Shown here: piece after piece, positions 12,943-25,933 of the stretch
How positions within the stretch are numbered: the stretch's first letter is position 1
Layout of the letters: each line of letters begins with the position of its first letter
Assembly (NCBI GenBank): GCA_027405735.1
Contig: JAPEHQ010000007.1
Coordinates: forward strand, 886,001 to 950,000
Reading direction: 5' to 3'
Length of the DNA stretch: 64,000 nt
Origin: Mucor racemosus
Taxonomy: Eukaryota; Mucoromycota; Mucoromycetes; Mucorales; Mucoraceae
The notes under the pieces: model-generated
Databases searched by the model: none
The model's input: the letters and a program-made list of their open reading frames with translations, nothing else
What the model was told of the DNA's origin: nothing
Translations under genes and position numbers: made by a program

Positions 12943-13299
12943 TGCAAATACTGTAGTACCACTACTTTTGGACAAATGAGCATGTTTTATTACAATCTCT
13001 TATGATTGACTTTAGAATCGAAAATCACCCTTTTTCAAATATATCCTTAAAAAAAAAAAACGATACTATTTTCAACATGATAGAAATTATAAAACTGCGT
13101 AGTATTTGGATTTACTGCGTGTCATAAGCCAAAATAAACTCTTTAAAGACTTAACAATACAATTTCGCTGCATAAAAATGGAGTATTTGGAGAGCAATTC
13201 CCTAAACTCTCATATCTTTATTTACTTTCAAAATAGAATTTAATGTTGAGAATCATTAAAGGATAAAATATGAGTATATAAAATCTGCATAAAGTACAA
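12943..13299. other. Convergent 3' region between the two C2H2 genes
   Basis: About 360 bp with A-rich and T-rich runs, shared 3' flank of the two convergent zinc-finger genes. No gene was seen. Confidence 0.6.
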
Positions 13300-15214
13300 T
13301 TATGCCTTCTTCTTCTTTTTCTTTTGAGAAGATGACGCTAAAGACGAAGAACCATCTCTTTTTTTGGTATAATATGGCCTTACACCCAGAGGAACAGTAA
13401 TGTTATGCATTTTTTGCAAATGTGTTCTGAAATGACACTTGCGAGTTGAATGTTTTTCGCACTTTGCACAATAAAAATCAGGGCTTTGAACATCAATAAC
13501 TGCATCAGGGTTGACAAATGGTTTTATATAAGGTTCCAGTGTCATACCATGTACATCCCTGCAATGGGCACGATGTGTACTTCGTGAGCTCTTGACTGTT
13601 TTACATGCACGGCAGTAAAAGTTGGGATCATTAGGATCCGGTTGAAGATTGGAATTATGCCGACTTTGCCTAATAGATGCGGCATCTAATACCATTCTAT
13701 GAACAGTCCGAAGATGCGCACGGTAAGAAGCATTGGTTGGATATCCTCGTTCACAGACGCAACAATAAGAGTCAGGATCATTGATATCAGGCTGTAAGCC
13801 AGGTACTTTAGGACTTCTTGGCCTTACTGCAGGTGTTTCAATCTGGTGAATCAAAAGCAAATGAATTTGATAACCCCATTTCTTTGCAAAATGCTTTTCG
13901 CAAGCACGACAATAGAGATTGGGGTCGTCAATGTCAGGTTCAACATCTTTAAATCTTGCTTTTGGAACATGAATCAATTTGTGTACATTGTGTAAATGAT
14001 TTCGATATGAAGGAATGCTGTGATAAGCCTTATCGCATGTCCTGCAATAATTGTTCAAATCCGAGACATCTGGAAGTAAATCAAGCCTTGCATTTGGGCC
14101 ATGATTCACTGAGCGAAGCACCATCTTATGCGCATTACGACAATGATATCGATAACTTCTTCTGTCATGTTTAGTAATATTACACACTTTGCAATGAAAA
14201 GTCGGGTCCTCAGGATCAGGACATTCATTAGTTGGATTTCTTGGTGGTGCAAGCATACGATGAACTTTGTTACAATGAGTATGGAATTTTAACTTTGATG
14301 GATAACCATATTCACAAGCTGGACAATAAAGAGAAGGATCATCCCAATCAGGCAAAATATCAGGGTGTATAATCTTTGAGTGCAATAGCTTTAATTTCAT
14401 TTTATGAACTTTTACTAAATGAATACGATAATAGACTTTTGTTCGACAAGATTTGTTGCATGGACGACAATGAAAATTTGGATCATCAGGATCAGGTAGA
14501 TTATTAGAATCCATTGGTGTAAAATTTATACAATGAACATTCTTTAGATGCATTCGATAATGAATTCGTATAGTATAAGATTTCTCGCATGCTCTGCAAT
14601 AATTTTTTGGATCATTGATATCTGGCTCCAAGTTCCAATGTTTGATACTCTTCAATCTAAAATTCATTTTATGAGCTGATTTAAGGTGAGACATGAAGGG
14701 TAAGTGTGTTGATTTCTGCAAATCACATTTATCACAATGATAGTAATACTGGCTATTCGATTCAGCTTCATTTGTTTTGAAAAAGAGGTTAATGTTTTTA
14801 CTGAGATTGTGTCAATAATAAGTTTATAAACATACCATTCAATGAAGTAGCGTTCAGAATTTCGGATTTTGTAACAACCTCTTCATCGATATTTGGAACC
14901 CCATTATTATTAATATCTTCATCATCTTCATCTTCATCTTTATCCTCAATTTCATCTTCGTCTTCATAATCACTATCACCCTCGTATTCGTAATCGTAAT
15001 CGTAATCGTCATATTGAGCTTGTATTGCAGCTTTTCTCTTTGGCCTCACCCGCGTTTGATTCAGAATATCAAGATTGACCTTTACATCTGTATTTACTTC
15101 CTCTTTTACGACATGTAAAGCGCTACTATCATTAGTTGCAAGATTGATAGAATTGTCGTATGGCAATTTCTCTTCCTTTATAACAATTTTTGCTCTTTTA
15201 AACTTTCGTTTCAT
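13300..15214 (-). CDS. Ten-finger C2H2 zinc-finger protein 2
   Basis: Exons 14836-15214 and 13300-14765 (intron 70 nt, phase 1) encode 614 residues. The N-terminus is basic (MKRKFKRAK, RPKRKA: likely nuclear localisation signals) followed by a long Asp/Glu/Tyr-rich acidic tract, a candidate activation or histone-binding segment. Ten C2H2 fingers follow, from CDKCDLQ to CAKCEKH, most with the PDxxDPxxYC linker seen in the neighbour, and the tail is SSQKKKKKKA. A nearer AG in the intron (around 14802) gives the wrong frame, so the distal acceptor at 14766 was chosen; it places ESNSQYYYHC in line with ESNTCDYWYQC of the paralogue. It probably arose by inverted duplication of the neighbour, then diverged strongly. 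Confidence 0.85.
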
Positions 15215-15954
15215 GTGTATTAATCATATACAAAGCAAATGAGATTTGGAAAGATGAAACACTTGCAAAGTATCAATCTATCAATCGAAAAGTCACTGTT
15301 TACCCTTTACTGTGCAACAGTTTTTACTGTCAATATTCTGTAGTCATGCATCTCTGAAATATTGAGAAAAGAAAAAATATTGTGCTTGAAAAATTGGCAT
15401 TATACCTATACCTGGAGTTGAGGGAATGAGAAAATTAATAGTTTGATAAGGAATTATAAAGAAATACATATATGCGAATGTGCAAGTAAAAAGAACTCAA
15501 ATAATTTACAAATGTATAACAATCTAAAAATGCATTAAACTGTTCACTAAATATTGAGTAAAAATTCACCAAGCAAAATATGCCGAAAATATAAAAGAAT
15601 GCGAGAAATCCTTCATAAAGTATATATGATCAATTGATTGGCTTTATATCACATCGATACTCAAATATATGGCTAAGTAAAGTATAGTTACCGGCGATAG
15701 GATGCATTGTTTGTTTTCGTTTTGTCAAATGACTCATCAAAATTTACATTTTTCAAAACTTTAATGAAAAATATCTAGAAATGTCGTTGTCTACTATTTT
15801 TTTATTTTACTATTAACTGCGAACCTTTTGATAAAGCAACTCATTCAAGAAACAATGGCTTACAATTTTCTTGCATGTTTTCTAGAATTTATTTTCTCGC
15901 AGTTAATTAAATTAATACTTGGAATTCGACTTTTTTAGAAAATAGATGTAGAGC
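15215..15954. other. Upstream region of C2H2 gene 2
   Basis: About 740 bp of AT-rich DNA without a supported gene. The last 250 bp may be the diverged left flank of the next family-A repeat. Confidence 0.5.
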
Positions 15955-18200
15955 ACATTGCACTGTAACTTTGATTATACATGAAGAAAATATTCATTTA
16001 TTAATTTCAGTAGTTATCATTGCCGAATATGCTGGTTTTGGCTGGTTTAGCGCAATTTTTAGCACATTTGGACCAATGTTCATTGATTCCGAGCATTTTT
16101 CCAGTTGCTTTATTTTTTTTTGAAAAGGTACCCTAAACTCCTTCAAAAGCAGCTGTTAGCTAATGAAACCACGATATACTATTTGTATATTCATGATGCA
16201 TTAAGTGCAACTTCATACTTCAGTTTCGAACAATTATTTGATTTTATAAAGATTTTCAAAGAATATCTGAAACAATCCATACAAAATAGTTTATAATAAA
16301 GTGCGCATTTTTGTTTTCGCCATTTTCACAGAAGCTCGAGGAGGCTGAAGCTTTTAAAATTTTGTAGGTTAACGCTAGATATAATACCTACCATTGCAAC
16401 GAGAGCTTATTTGAATCCATATACAGCGAGAACTGATGAGCTTACTGACCTTAGTAGGTGTAAATAGCAGGTAACCAACTTGTTGTTCAAACTTGCCGAA
16501 TGCACAATGACTCATGGAAACTGGTATTTGAGATACTTATATTACCTATTCATATCTATATTCATCATGAAGAGTACCAGATTACTTGGATTGGTATTCC
16601 TAGAAATTGTAGTATTATTGTATTTAAATTGTTTTCAATAAAAGTGCGCGGCAGTAAGTTATAGGTGCACATTGGCGATGGTTTTCTCAACACACAGTAG
16701 GTTATGAATGCTGCTCTTTGATATCAGCGTTTCAAAGATGTGTCCTTACTTTTATGTAAAGTTGGAAGTCATTAGAATCGAAATTTGCTGAGATAGGGTT
16801 CTTTTGTTATCAATTTTTTACAGTTGTAAAAAGTAGGTTTCGGATTGTTTTTAAATGGTTTTCGAATGTTTTTGCCCAGTATTAAATTGAATCACTTAAA
16901 ATCTTTAAAGAACACGTAACTTTGCTCCATAAGCCATTGATATCTCTCCAAAAATAACAAGATTAATACCAGACATTGACCAAAAATGACCAAGTTTGAC
17001 CTACAATTGGTTATTAAAAATTGAGCGCCTAAATTGAGGTTTAATTTTTTGTATTCACAAGATAGGTCCAACTCTAAGCTATTCTGTATTTTTTGTTTTG
17101 GCAAAAAATATTGATTTTTCGTCGAGATAATTAAAATAATAGTTCATATCACAGCTTAAGCCCTATAGTAACGGGCTTCCAAAATTGATTTGATGAAAAA
17201 ACGAACGAAAAATGATGAAAAAAATAAAATTGTTTAAATGTTCATAAACTGCAAAGTAAGTTGGCCTAGTGTATTAAATGGTTTTTGTACAGTTTTAAAT
17301 TCTGCATCTATCTAAAGAAAAGTTAAAAAAAAGTTTTACATAAAATTTTGCGCAAAATGCAATTGAAATTTTGAAGGTTTTTTGACGATACAGAGCACTT
17401 TTCATAAGTACATTTTAAATTTAAATAAAAGAAATAATGCAGAATAAAATTATCTATCAATCGAGCTATTACTGAGCCTTCTAGCTGCATTTTCCATAGA
17501 GAAAACATGATTTTTGTCTAAATTTTTTTGAAATTCAGAATTTGGGATGAGGGTATATAAGGGAAAAATTGAGGTTAGTAATGAGAGTATCTCTTTGTAC
17601 ACATTTTTGAGGATATCTCCACGAAAAATTAATATTTTTAAAACAATTAAATTGGGTTTAAGAGAGCTCAACGAGCTTGATGACATGAATGTAAAAAAAG
17701 TGTTGCTCAATGTAACAAATGTTTTGAAATCTACTACAAAAATGTCAAAAAAAATGAAAAAAAATAAAAGTGCCCAGAATTTTTGTATATTAAAATATGT
17801 TATAGAGCACTTTAAAACAAGTAAACTTTATTATTAGAGAGTTTTAGTATAGCTTAATTTTTCATAGAGATATGGAACCTCAAAGTTTTCAATCCTTTAG
17901 CAGTGAAATACGCGTAAAAATCTGAAACATTAGCACTGAAATATTAATACCACATGCAAAAAGTAGGATATTTTTGGACACTTATTTTTGGATTAAAGCC
18001 AAACATCTCAGGTACATTGACATATAATGTTTTCTTGGTTTTATTTAGTGAAAAAAAAATAGAGCAGGGATGAAAAGTGAGACCCAGTTTTTAAGGAAAA
18101 ATCAGTGAATTTTACACGGTTTTGAGCCTTTCTTGAGATACTATGAAATAAATTTAGGAATAGGCAGCATAATGCGACCAATTTATGTCTGTATAATTAA
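15955..18200 (+). repeat. Family-A dispersed repeat, copy A3 (long copy)
   Basis: One of the longest copies, about 2.2 kb. Its left part matches 43605-44040 and 19690-20149; the remainder matches A1, A2, A5, A6 and A7. It holds the 96-codon MRVYKGKIE frame (17547-17837, forward) and the opposing MPKQKIQNS frame (16892-17104, reverse). Between about 16737 and 17769 it looks identical to A5 at a constant offset of 6418 bp. Confidence 0.82.
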
Positions 18201-18425
18201 CCGCTGGGATGAAATAATGTGGTGTTATAATTGAGGTCCAAGCGTTCTTGGTAATTGCTGGATAAACTTAGTACGCTAGTAGGAGTTTTTTATATCCCGT
18301 ACCAAGACTTTGTACTTCAATAAATGTCGTAGTCAATAGATTATAAGATGTGTTATTGATACTGTAGAAGGTGATAAAGGATGGTACTTTGTGACATACA
18401 ACAAATTCTTTATAAACTGGAGTAT
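18200..18425 (+). repeat. Repeat G, copy 1
   Basis: About 225 bp repeated in inverted orientation at 51735-51965, with blocks such as CGCTGGGATGAAATAAT, CCAAGCGTTCTTGGTAATT and TTGATACTGTAGAAGGTGAT in the same order. Frames are broken by stops. It directly abuts the right end of copy A3. Confidence 0.7.
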
Positions 18426-19689
18426 ATCATCTTTTGAAATGTCAAAACGGTCTTAAGAGGTAATCTTTCCAAAATATTACACTTTCTATAAACAATAAAT
18501 CCAGAGGATGTATTTATATACTTTTCATTATAACTATTACACAGAATTACTATCTAAGGACATTACACCAATTAATTAAGACGCATGTTATACCAATTGG
18601 ATTTACAGTATATCGAATTGCTATTTTCTCAAAGCAACAGATTGTCTAGAAGAATTTAAAAAATCAAGATTTTGTCGTTTCTGTGTGTAGGCAAGTCTAT
18701 TAAATTTTTCTGTATGTCATTGTTTAACGATGTATTTGATTTTGTCGAAATTGCTGAAATTTGTCTTCCAAAAGAGCAATATAATGCACAAATTCTGATT
18801 CCATGTTTAAATACCTTAGGGATGGTCTGCATGATACATAATGAAATCAAAGTTGTTGGCGAAAAATATATTAAAAATTTACAAATACTGCCATTTGATT
18901 TTCTACAAAATGCTTAATTCTATTATTAAAGGTTCGCACAAAGTTCTGACGGGTAATAAAATCGAAAAGAAGTAAATATAACTTTACATGCATTCTTTTT
19001 CTATATCGTTTTTCTGTTTCTTCATTAATTTAATAAAGCAGTATTATCTACACACATTACATTTTACCAAGTAAATTTTTAGCAAGAAGCAATGGCACAG
19101 CGCCATGCCATTCGCTAAATTATTATGAATCACCAAGGGAAACTGGTTTTGCCCAGAGTTGGCTTTATCTAATAAGTGCACCCTTTCGTAAGTCAGGGTT
19201 TTTTTTGCATGTATTAGCTCTAGAAGTACCACGGTTATCCAAGTAGTAGTGAAGAGTATGTCACGTCGATCATAACTGATTTAATAAACCATTCGCAATT
19301 TCACAATATAAATTATTCATACTTAGACATGCATGGCTTAATCTTTGAGACAAGCATATAAATACTGGTAGGATCCACCATGTAACTAAATGAATAAGGA
19401 CACTATATCAAAAAGATATAGATGAAAGAATAATAATTAGGTTAATGCTCTTACCCTTTGTTTTAAGTTACATGGAGTTCAATTAATAAAAACCAAACTA
19501 CAACAGTTTCGTTGTTATTTTACTCGTAACCAAGTTACTTTAACGTCAAGATTATTACTGAACCTTTAAAAATCCTATTATTTTCCTTGAGAAACACTAA
19601 CCCAGAATATCATAAATATTTAAAACCTGTTTTTTTTTAAAAAAAAATAAGTCTAAAACATACTACATTACAACATTAATTATGCATTA
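18426..19689. other. Non-coding AT-rich stretch
   Basis: Nothing recognisable apart from short unsupported frames. It lies between repeat G and the left half of a split family-A repeat. Confidence 0.55.
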
Positions 19690-20149
19690 ACGGAACGTTT
19701 ACTTATTAATTTTGGTAGTTATCATTGTCATATATTACGCTGATTTTGGTTGATTTAGCATTATTTCTGATTTTAAAATGGGTTACTGAGCCATAAATCT
19801 ACTAGGAAAAACTGGGCGCTTGATTTATGATATGATCTAACTAGTAAATTAATGGGATGTTAAAATTACATTGCTGAATACTTTTGCAGCTGTAGTACAG
19901 TATATACATCATTAAAACTTGCAGCATATTTGATTTTACAAAAAGTTTCAAAGAATACCTAAAACAATTGATACAAAATAGATTGAGCAGGTACGAATTT
20001 TCACTTTTCCATTTCCACAGCAACTCAGGGAGGCTAAACCCTTTTTAATTCTGTTGCTCAACATTAGAAGTACCTGCCATTGCAACGGGAGGTCATTTGG
20101 TGGATTCATATTCGTTGAGAACTGGTGAGCTTACTGACCTTAGTAGGTG
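19690..20149 (+). repeat. Family-A repeat, left half of split copy (A4)
   Basis: Matches the left 460 bp of A3 and A7 and ends exactly at AGTAGGTG (20142-20149). The continuation TAAATAGCAGG is found 2.7 kb further on, after a second AGTAGGTG at 22870-22877, so A4 and A5 are one repeat interrupted by family B. Confidence 0.75.
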
Positions 20150-22869
20150 AAGTGAACTAAGCTAAATTTCCATCATAAAATACCTAAATTAAATGTCATC
20201 TCGTTGAAACCATGTTAACAAAGATAAAACTAAATAATAAATAGACAATTGCATAAAGATAGCAAGGGTATAATACTCAAATAAGAGATGTTAAAATATT
20301 AAAGTAATGTGAGCTATCCCAAATAAAAAATACAAAAAGTAAATGCTTATCAAGTAGAGCAAGTAAGGGCTGTTCTGAAAGCATTATTGGCAAATAAAGA
20401 GGAAAAAAAGGGCGGCAATAGGTTCCAGTGTTGGCCATGTTTATGTTTATGTTTATGATATTGGAGAGGTAAGACTAAAACTCAATGTAAATAACCTCTA
20501 GCGCAATAATTATAAAGTAAGACTATATTATCATTAAATAAACTACCACACAATATTAACGTATATAAATATTTACAGTAATAAGCTTGAATCAAGTGGA
20601 TACCGCATTGTACATTCTTGAAAAAGTTCTCAAGTATTATAAAATCTCTTATTTTTGAGACTTCCAAAGCTTATAAGCGGAATATTAATTTAGAAAATTA
20701 TTTTTGTCCAGATCGTCAATTTTGACATTTTTTAATTTTTTTTTCTGATTTTGCAAATCTAGAGTTAATTATGCTACCAATTATAAAACCAAAAAATATA
20801 CACATATGCAAAACTTAGCGCTCTATTTGCTCAATAAAAAATAACAAACATTCTTATAACAAAATATTACATGAAAATCCTTTAACCAAAATCCCGTTTT
20901 TAGGGCAAAAGTACAAATTTTTATTATTTAACATTTAATATTAAGCTTTTATAAAATGCGTATTAGCTATGCTTACAATTTTCTCTCACAATGTAGTATA
21001 TTTAAATGTTGATTTTGGTATCAAAATTTGATTTTTCTGTTTTTTGATCAAAATCATGAGTGTTGGTAAGGATAAAATGGGCCCCGAAAATGTCCGCTAC
21101 AAAGTCTGAGTTTTCAGACCGTACATGGTTAAATATAATAAAAGTTAAAAAAAAACCGCATTTTTATTTAAAACTTAAATATATACTGATTTATCGAGAC
21201 TTTATAAATTAAAATCAACGTAAAAAGTACCGTTTATTAGAATGAATTAAATATGGGTTTATATAGTTATTGGAATTGTGTGATAAGATCTAATGGACAG
21301 GGATCCATTAGATGTGACAATAGGTATTATTATTAATGTGTATGGATATAACATGTTATGTTTCAGTAGTGGTAATATTGCTATAAGTTATGTTTCATTA
21401 TTAGTTCCTGGGTGACAGGAACCAGTTACTGGATAGATAAGATCTGCTAGATTTGTTGGAAATCTTCTATATATCGAATGTTGTAATTCTGATAGATCAT
21501 ATACCACAGTATAAGAGACTTAGCCGTTCAATCTTGCTATGCTCAATTACAGCATCGCTCTGCGGCTCGCTTTTGCAATTTTTTAATAAATGTGTGATAT
21601 GACAGACGGTTTTTCTAATAGAAAAACGTATATTTTTACGGTAACAAATATTCCCTATTTTGTTTGGTTTATGGTTCATGCGCTATAATTCTGCTTTTAC
21701 ATTGGCTGAAATGAGCAATTTAGCAGGGTTTTAACTGCGCTAAATAATGTGAACCCTTGAAAATCCTTTTCTACGTGTGTTTTTTCTCTCTTTTTGTTTT
21801 TATATTATTCCAAGGATATATTCACCGTTTGATAAAGCATATCAGACTATCGAGCTGGTGCTACAAAAACGTAATTATAAAAAGCGATGGGAAATACAAT
21901 TATAACTCTTCTAAGTTTATTAAAGGTATAAAGTAAAGCAACGATTCATCTACTCGATGGATCGTTGTGGTATTTATATTAAATGTCTAATTCAAATTAC
22001 TAATGCAGTAATTTGATCTTCTTGGTTTTAAAGCTGATGGGAAAAGGGATCAGCAATTACTAATTCAGGTTATACAATTATCTATAATTGTTGTTTGTGA
22101 TTTTAAATTATAGTTAGGTTTCTATATTTCATGATCTTGGTTCTCACGCCAGATTCATGTTATTCATTACTAATTCAATTTGATGTGTGAAAGACTGCCA
22201 GTAGTTCACATCAGCTGGTACTCTTTTCTTTAACTAAATACGCATGCTACTGTAACATAAGGGACTAATAACGTTTTTAATATAGGTAGCAGTCTACTGT
22301 ATATTAGAGACTGATATTTTTATTTAACCGCATTCTAAGATCAAATCGAATGCAATAATATTTATATCTACTCAATGAAAAGCTAGAACTGGCTACAAAC
22401 TCACGAAGTGTTCCAGAAGAGTGATAAAATTTTAAATGTTATAGAAACACAAAAAAAAAGAATAATCTGATGTCTTGCCTAATAACCATAGTTCGGACTG
22501 TAACTATACTTGAAAACAAATCTTTTTACAGCTGACAATTGTAAACCAAAAGAGTAAGTTTAAAGAAGGTTAATTTATTTAAATTTTATGAGTGATAAAG
22601 TAGCATTTATAATCTTAGATTTGGCTTGCCAAACTATATTTAAAACACCGTTTTTGATCCACCAAATTAATAACCAAACAACCTACAGCATTTATACTTA
22701 AAATTAATGGAATTGTTGGCAGTTGCAATACAATTGCCAGATAGTAAATAATCACCAAATAATATAAATAGAGACGTAGAATAACCACTTTATTGCAGAT
22801 TATCTATATTTTAATAAAGAAGGATTTTAACAGTATTCTTTATCGCTTTTTACACCCATATTTTACTGC
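20150..22869 (+). mobile_element. Family-B insertion, copy B1
   Basis: A 2720-bp insert inside a family-A repeat, bounded by AGTAGGTG direct repeats. Its right end TTTTACTGC is matched by TTTTATTGC at the end of copy B3 (about 58060). No convincing terminal inverted repeats were seen. It carries a decayed dynein intermediate-chain fragment at 20370-20468 and then about 2.3 kb shared with B2 and B3. No transposase or reverse transcriptase was found, so it is non-autonomous or gutted; class unknown. Confidence 0.7.
20370..20468 (+). pseudogene. Dynein intermediate-chain WD40 exon fragment (in B1)
   Basis: Decayed fragment with GHVYVYDIGE followed by a GTAAG donor-like site, plus a 6-bp internal expansion (TTTATG repeat). 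It is the most damaged of the three copies: the upstream part is frameshifted. The parent would be the C-terminal WD40 exon of cytoplasmic dynein intermediate chain. Confidence 0.55.
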
Positions 22870-24710
22870 AGTAGGTGTAAATAGCAGGTAACCAACTTGT
22901 TGTTCAAACTTGCCGAATGCACAATGACCCATGGAAGCTGGTATTTGAGATACTTATATTACCCATTCATATCTATGTTCATTATGAAGAGTACCAGATT
23001 ACTTGGATTGCTATTCCTAGAGATTGTAGTATTATTGTATTTAAATTGTTTTCAATAAAAGTGCGCGGCAGTAAATTATAGGTACACATTGGCGATAGTT
23101 TTCTCAACACACAGTAGATTAATAAATGTTGCTCTTTGATATCAGCGTGTCCAAGATGTGTCCTTACTTTTATGTAAAGTTGGAAGTCATTAGAATCGAA
23201 ATTTGCTGAGATAGGGTTCTTTTGTTATCAATTTTTTACAGTTGTAAAAAGTAGGTTTCGGATTGTTTTTAAATGGTTTTCGAATGTTTTTGCCCAGTAT
23301 TAAATTGAATCACTTAAAATCTTTAAAGAACACGTAACTTTGCTCCATAAGCCATTGATATCTCTCCAAAAATAACAAGATTAATACCAGACATTGACCA
23401 AAAATGACCAAGTTTGACCTACAATTGGTTATTAAAAATTGAGCGCCTAAATTGAGGTTTAATTTTTTGTATTCACAAGATAGGTCCAACTCTAAGCTAT
23501 TCTGTATTTTTTGTTTTGGCAAAAAATATTGATTTTTCGTCGAGATAATTAAAATAATAGTTCATATCACAGCTTAAGCCCTATAGTAACGGGCTTCCAA
23601 AATTGATTTGATGAAAAAACGAACGAAAAATGATGAAAAAAATAAAATTGTTTAAATGTTCATAAACTGCAAAGTAAGTTGGCCTAGTGTATTAAATGGT
23701 TTTTGTACAGTTTTAAATTCTGCATCTATCTAAAGAAAAGTTAAAAAAAAGTTTTACATAAAATTTTGCGCAAAATGCAATTGAAATTTTGAAGGTTTTT
23801 TGACGATACAGAGCACTTTTCATAAGTACATTTTAAATTTAAATAAAAGAAATAATGCAGAATAAAATTATCTATCAATCGAGCTATTACTGAGCCTTCT
23901 AGCTGCATTTTCCATAGAGAAAACATGATTTTTGTCTAAATTTTTTTGAAATTCAGAATTTGGGATGAGGGTATATAAGGGAAAAATTGAGGTTAGTAAT
24001 GAGAGTATCTCTTTGTACACATTTTTGAGGATATCTCCACGAAAAATTAATATTTTTAAAACAATTAAATTGGGTTTAAGAGAGCTCAACGAGCTTGATG
24101 ACATGAATGTAAAAAAAGTGTTGCTCAATGTAACAAATGTTTTGAAATCTACTACAAAAATGTCAAAAAAAATGAAAAAAAATAAAAGTGTTCAGAATTT
24201 TTTTATACTGAAATATGTTAAAAAGTGCTTTAAAACAAGTAAGTTTTATTATTAGAGGGCGTTAGTATAGCTTAATGTTTTATAGAGATATGGAGCCTCA
24301 AAGTTTTCGATTCTTTAGCAGTGAAATACGCGTAAAAATCTGAAACATTAGCACTGAAATATTAATACCACCTGCAAAAAGTAGGATATTTCTGGATACT
24401 TATTTTTGGATTAAAGCCAAACATCTCAGGTACATTGACATATAATTTTTTCTCGGTGTTATTTAGTGAAAAAAAAGTAGAGCAGGGATGAAAAGTGAGA
24501 TCCAGTTTTCAAGGAAAAAGCAGTGAATTTTACGCATTTTTGAGTCTTTCGTGAGATATGAAATAAATTTAGGAACAGTTGGCATAATGCCACTAAGTCG
24601 TAATTATTATGTCTTATCCAAGGTATATCTCGAAAGCTTTTTAGTATGTGGTTATAGAAAAAGTGGAACGCTCCGAGGCTGAAGATCTACAACTGTGAAA
24701 TTCAACTTTT
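22870..24710 (+). repeat. Family-A repeat, right part of split copy (A5)
   Basis: Continues the repeat begun at 19690 after the family-B insertion. It carries intact 96-codon MRVYKGKIE (23965-24255, forward) and MPKQKIQNS (23310-23522, reverse) frames. Its central kilobase appears identical to A3, while both sides differ at roughly a tenth of positions. The tail CGCTCCGAGGCTGAAGATC matches A2. Confidence 0.82.
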
Positions 24711-25860
24711 CTTGAATTAGTCTATCGAGCATTATAAATGCGGCAACTGATTATTCGTGTATTTCCGGTTCGTATATTGTATGAGTATAGGCAGTGCTTA
24801 AACTGTCATTTATGATTAGTTAGAATGTACATCATCTGTGTATGTAATTACCAAAAAAAAAAAAAAAAAACTATTGAAGCGAAATGCAGTAATTTTTCTC
24901 TCGTTTATACATAGCTACTTCTTTTAATCAAACTCATTTTCTCGGTATCTACTGTAAAATGGAGAACAAAACTGCAGTTATGCATTGTAGGTTTATTGTA
25001 TGCCACATTGCAGTGCCTATCATCTGAAGATGATGCACAGTTTTCTTTTTCTTTAGTTTATGAACGTTATACACTAATTAGTGTCAGCCGCAAGAAAACA
25101 ATCTAATCATAGAACAAAAGTAAGGTTGATCATATCATACAACATTTATTTTTACAATGTTGTGCCTATGAATCACACAAAGTATATTTATCTGCTCCAC
25201 TATAGGTTCAGTTCAAGAGGATGCGATTCGTTGTTGTTTTGATTGTAACTATCACAACCATATGTTAGTTTGATTCTCTTTTCATTCATTTAATCTACCA
25301 ATCCAATTGATAGTGTATGATATGATAGCAGCAATAGATACATTTTGCCCTAAGCACATATATTTGTGTTAAAGAGAAGGTAATCCGAGCAGATGTGGTG
25401 CTTGATGCGTTCTGTCGATATCTACTATTCTGAATTTTTTTTTTTTTTGGTTTTTATGCAAGGTCTGATGCTTTGAGAGGAATACAGAATGATGTCTCAC
25501 ATAAATTGGTCCAGAGAAATTTTTACATCAAGATAGAGATGACATCCATAACTGGTTCTGTCATAATCCTAGTTAAGGAGTGTAAATCCATGGTCGTCTC
25601 ATATTGAAGGTCTTTTACGTCTTTGCTTGATTTCTATGTAGACACAAATAAAGCTCATGTAATAAATTTCCTATTCCAAATAACACGAGTTTTCATTCCA
25701 AATAACCCGAGAATCTTTTCCAAAAAATCTGAAAAATACTGCACAAGAATAGCTACAAATGTTTCCAGTTTCATATCATATCATTGCAATGACAATACAT
25801 AATCTATGTGTAACCAGGATGGGAAACTTCAAAGAAACGTCACTTTGTAGCGTTTACAAC
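24711..25860. other. Intergenic region upstream of Cdc37
   Basis: Non-coding. It includes an A18 run at 24853-24870 and a T-run near 25436. The last 110 bp form the Cdc37 promoter with heat-shock-element motifs (listed separately). Confidence 0.6.
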
Positions 25861-25881
25861 TGCAGCTTTCTTGAACATTCT
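25823..25881 (+). promoter_or_regulatory. Heat-shock elements of the cdc37 promoter
   Basis: TTCTTGAACATTC at 25868-25880 is a perfect three-unit HSE (TTC-nn-GAA-nn-TTC), 54-66 bp before the start codon. GAAACTTC at 25823-25830 adds two more correctly spaced units, and a further GAA follows one base out of phase. This matches binding sites of heat-shock factor Hsf1, which is known to control Hsp90 and its co-chaperones. Confidence 0.7.
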
Positions 25882-25933
25882 ATCAACTCTCTCTCTTTCT
25901 CGTAACTAAATAAAAAGCCAAATATAACAAAAG

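Noticed and set aside
14766..14835. Shorter intron using the nearer AG at about 14802
   Set aside because: It shifts the frame and loses the first zinc finger conserved with the paralogue.
18672..18917. 81-codon forward frame with an overlapping reverse frame
   Set aside because: Unique short frames in AT-rich DNA without codon bias or flanking exons.
22860..22877. The AGTAGGTG duplication as a chance similarity, since family A also has TTACTG just before this motif
   Set aside because: The rejection was considered and not upheld: the B1 and B3 ends align through TTTTAYTGC for over 90 bp before meeting different family-A positions, so the insertion reading was kept.
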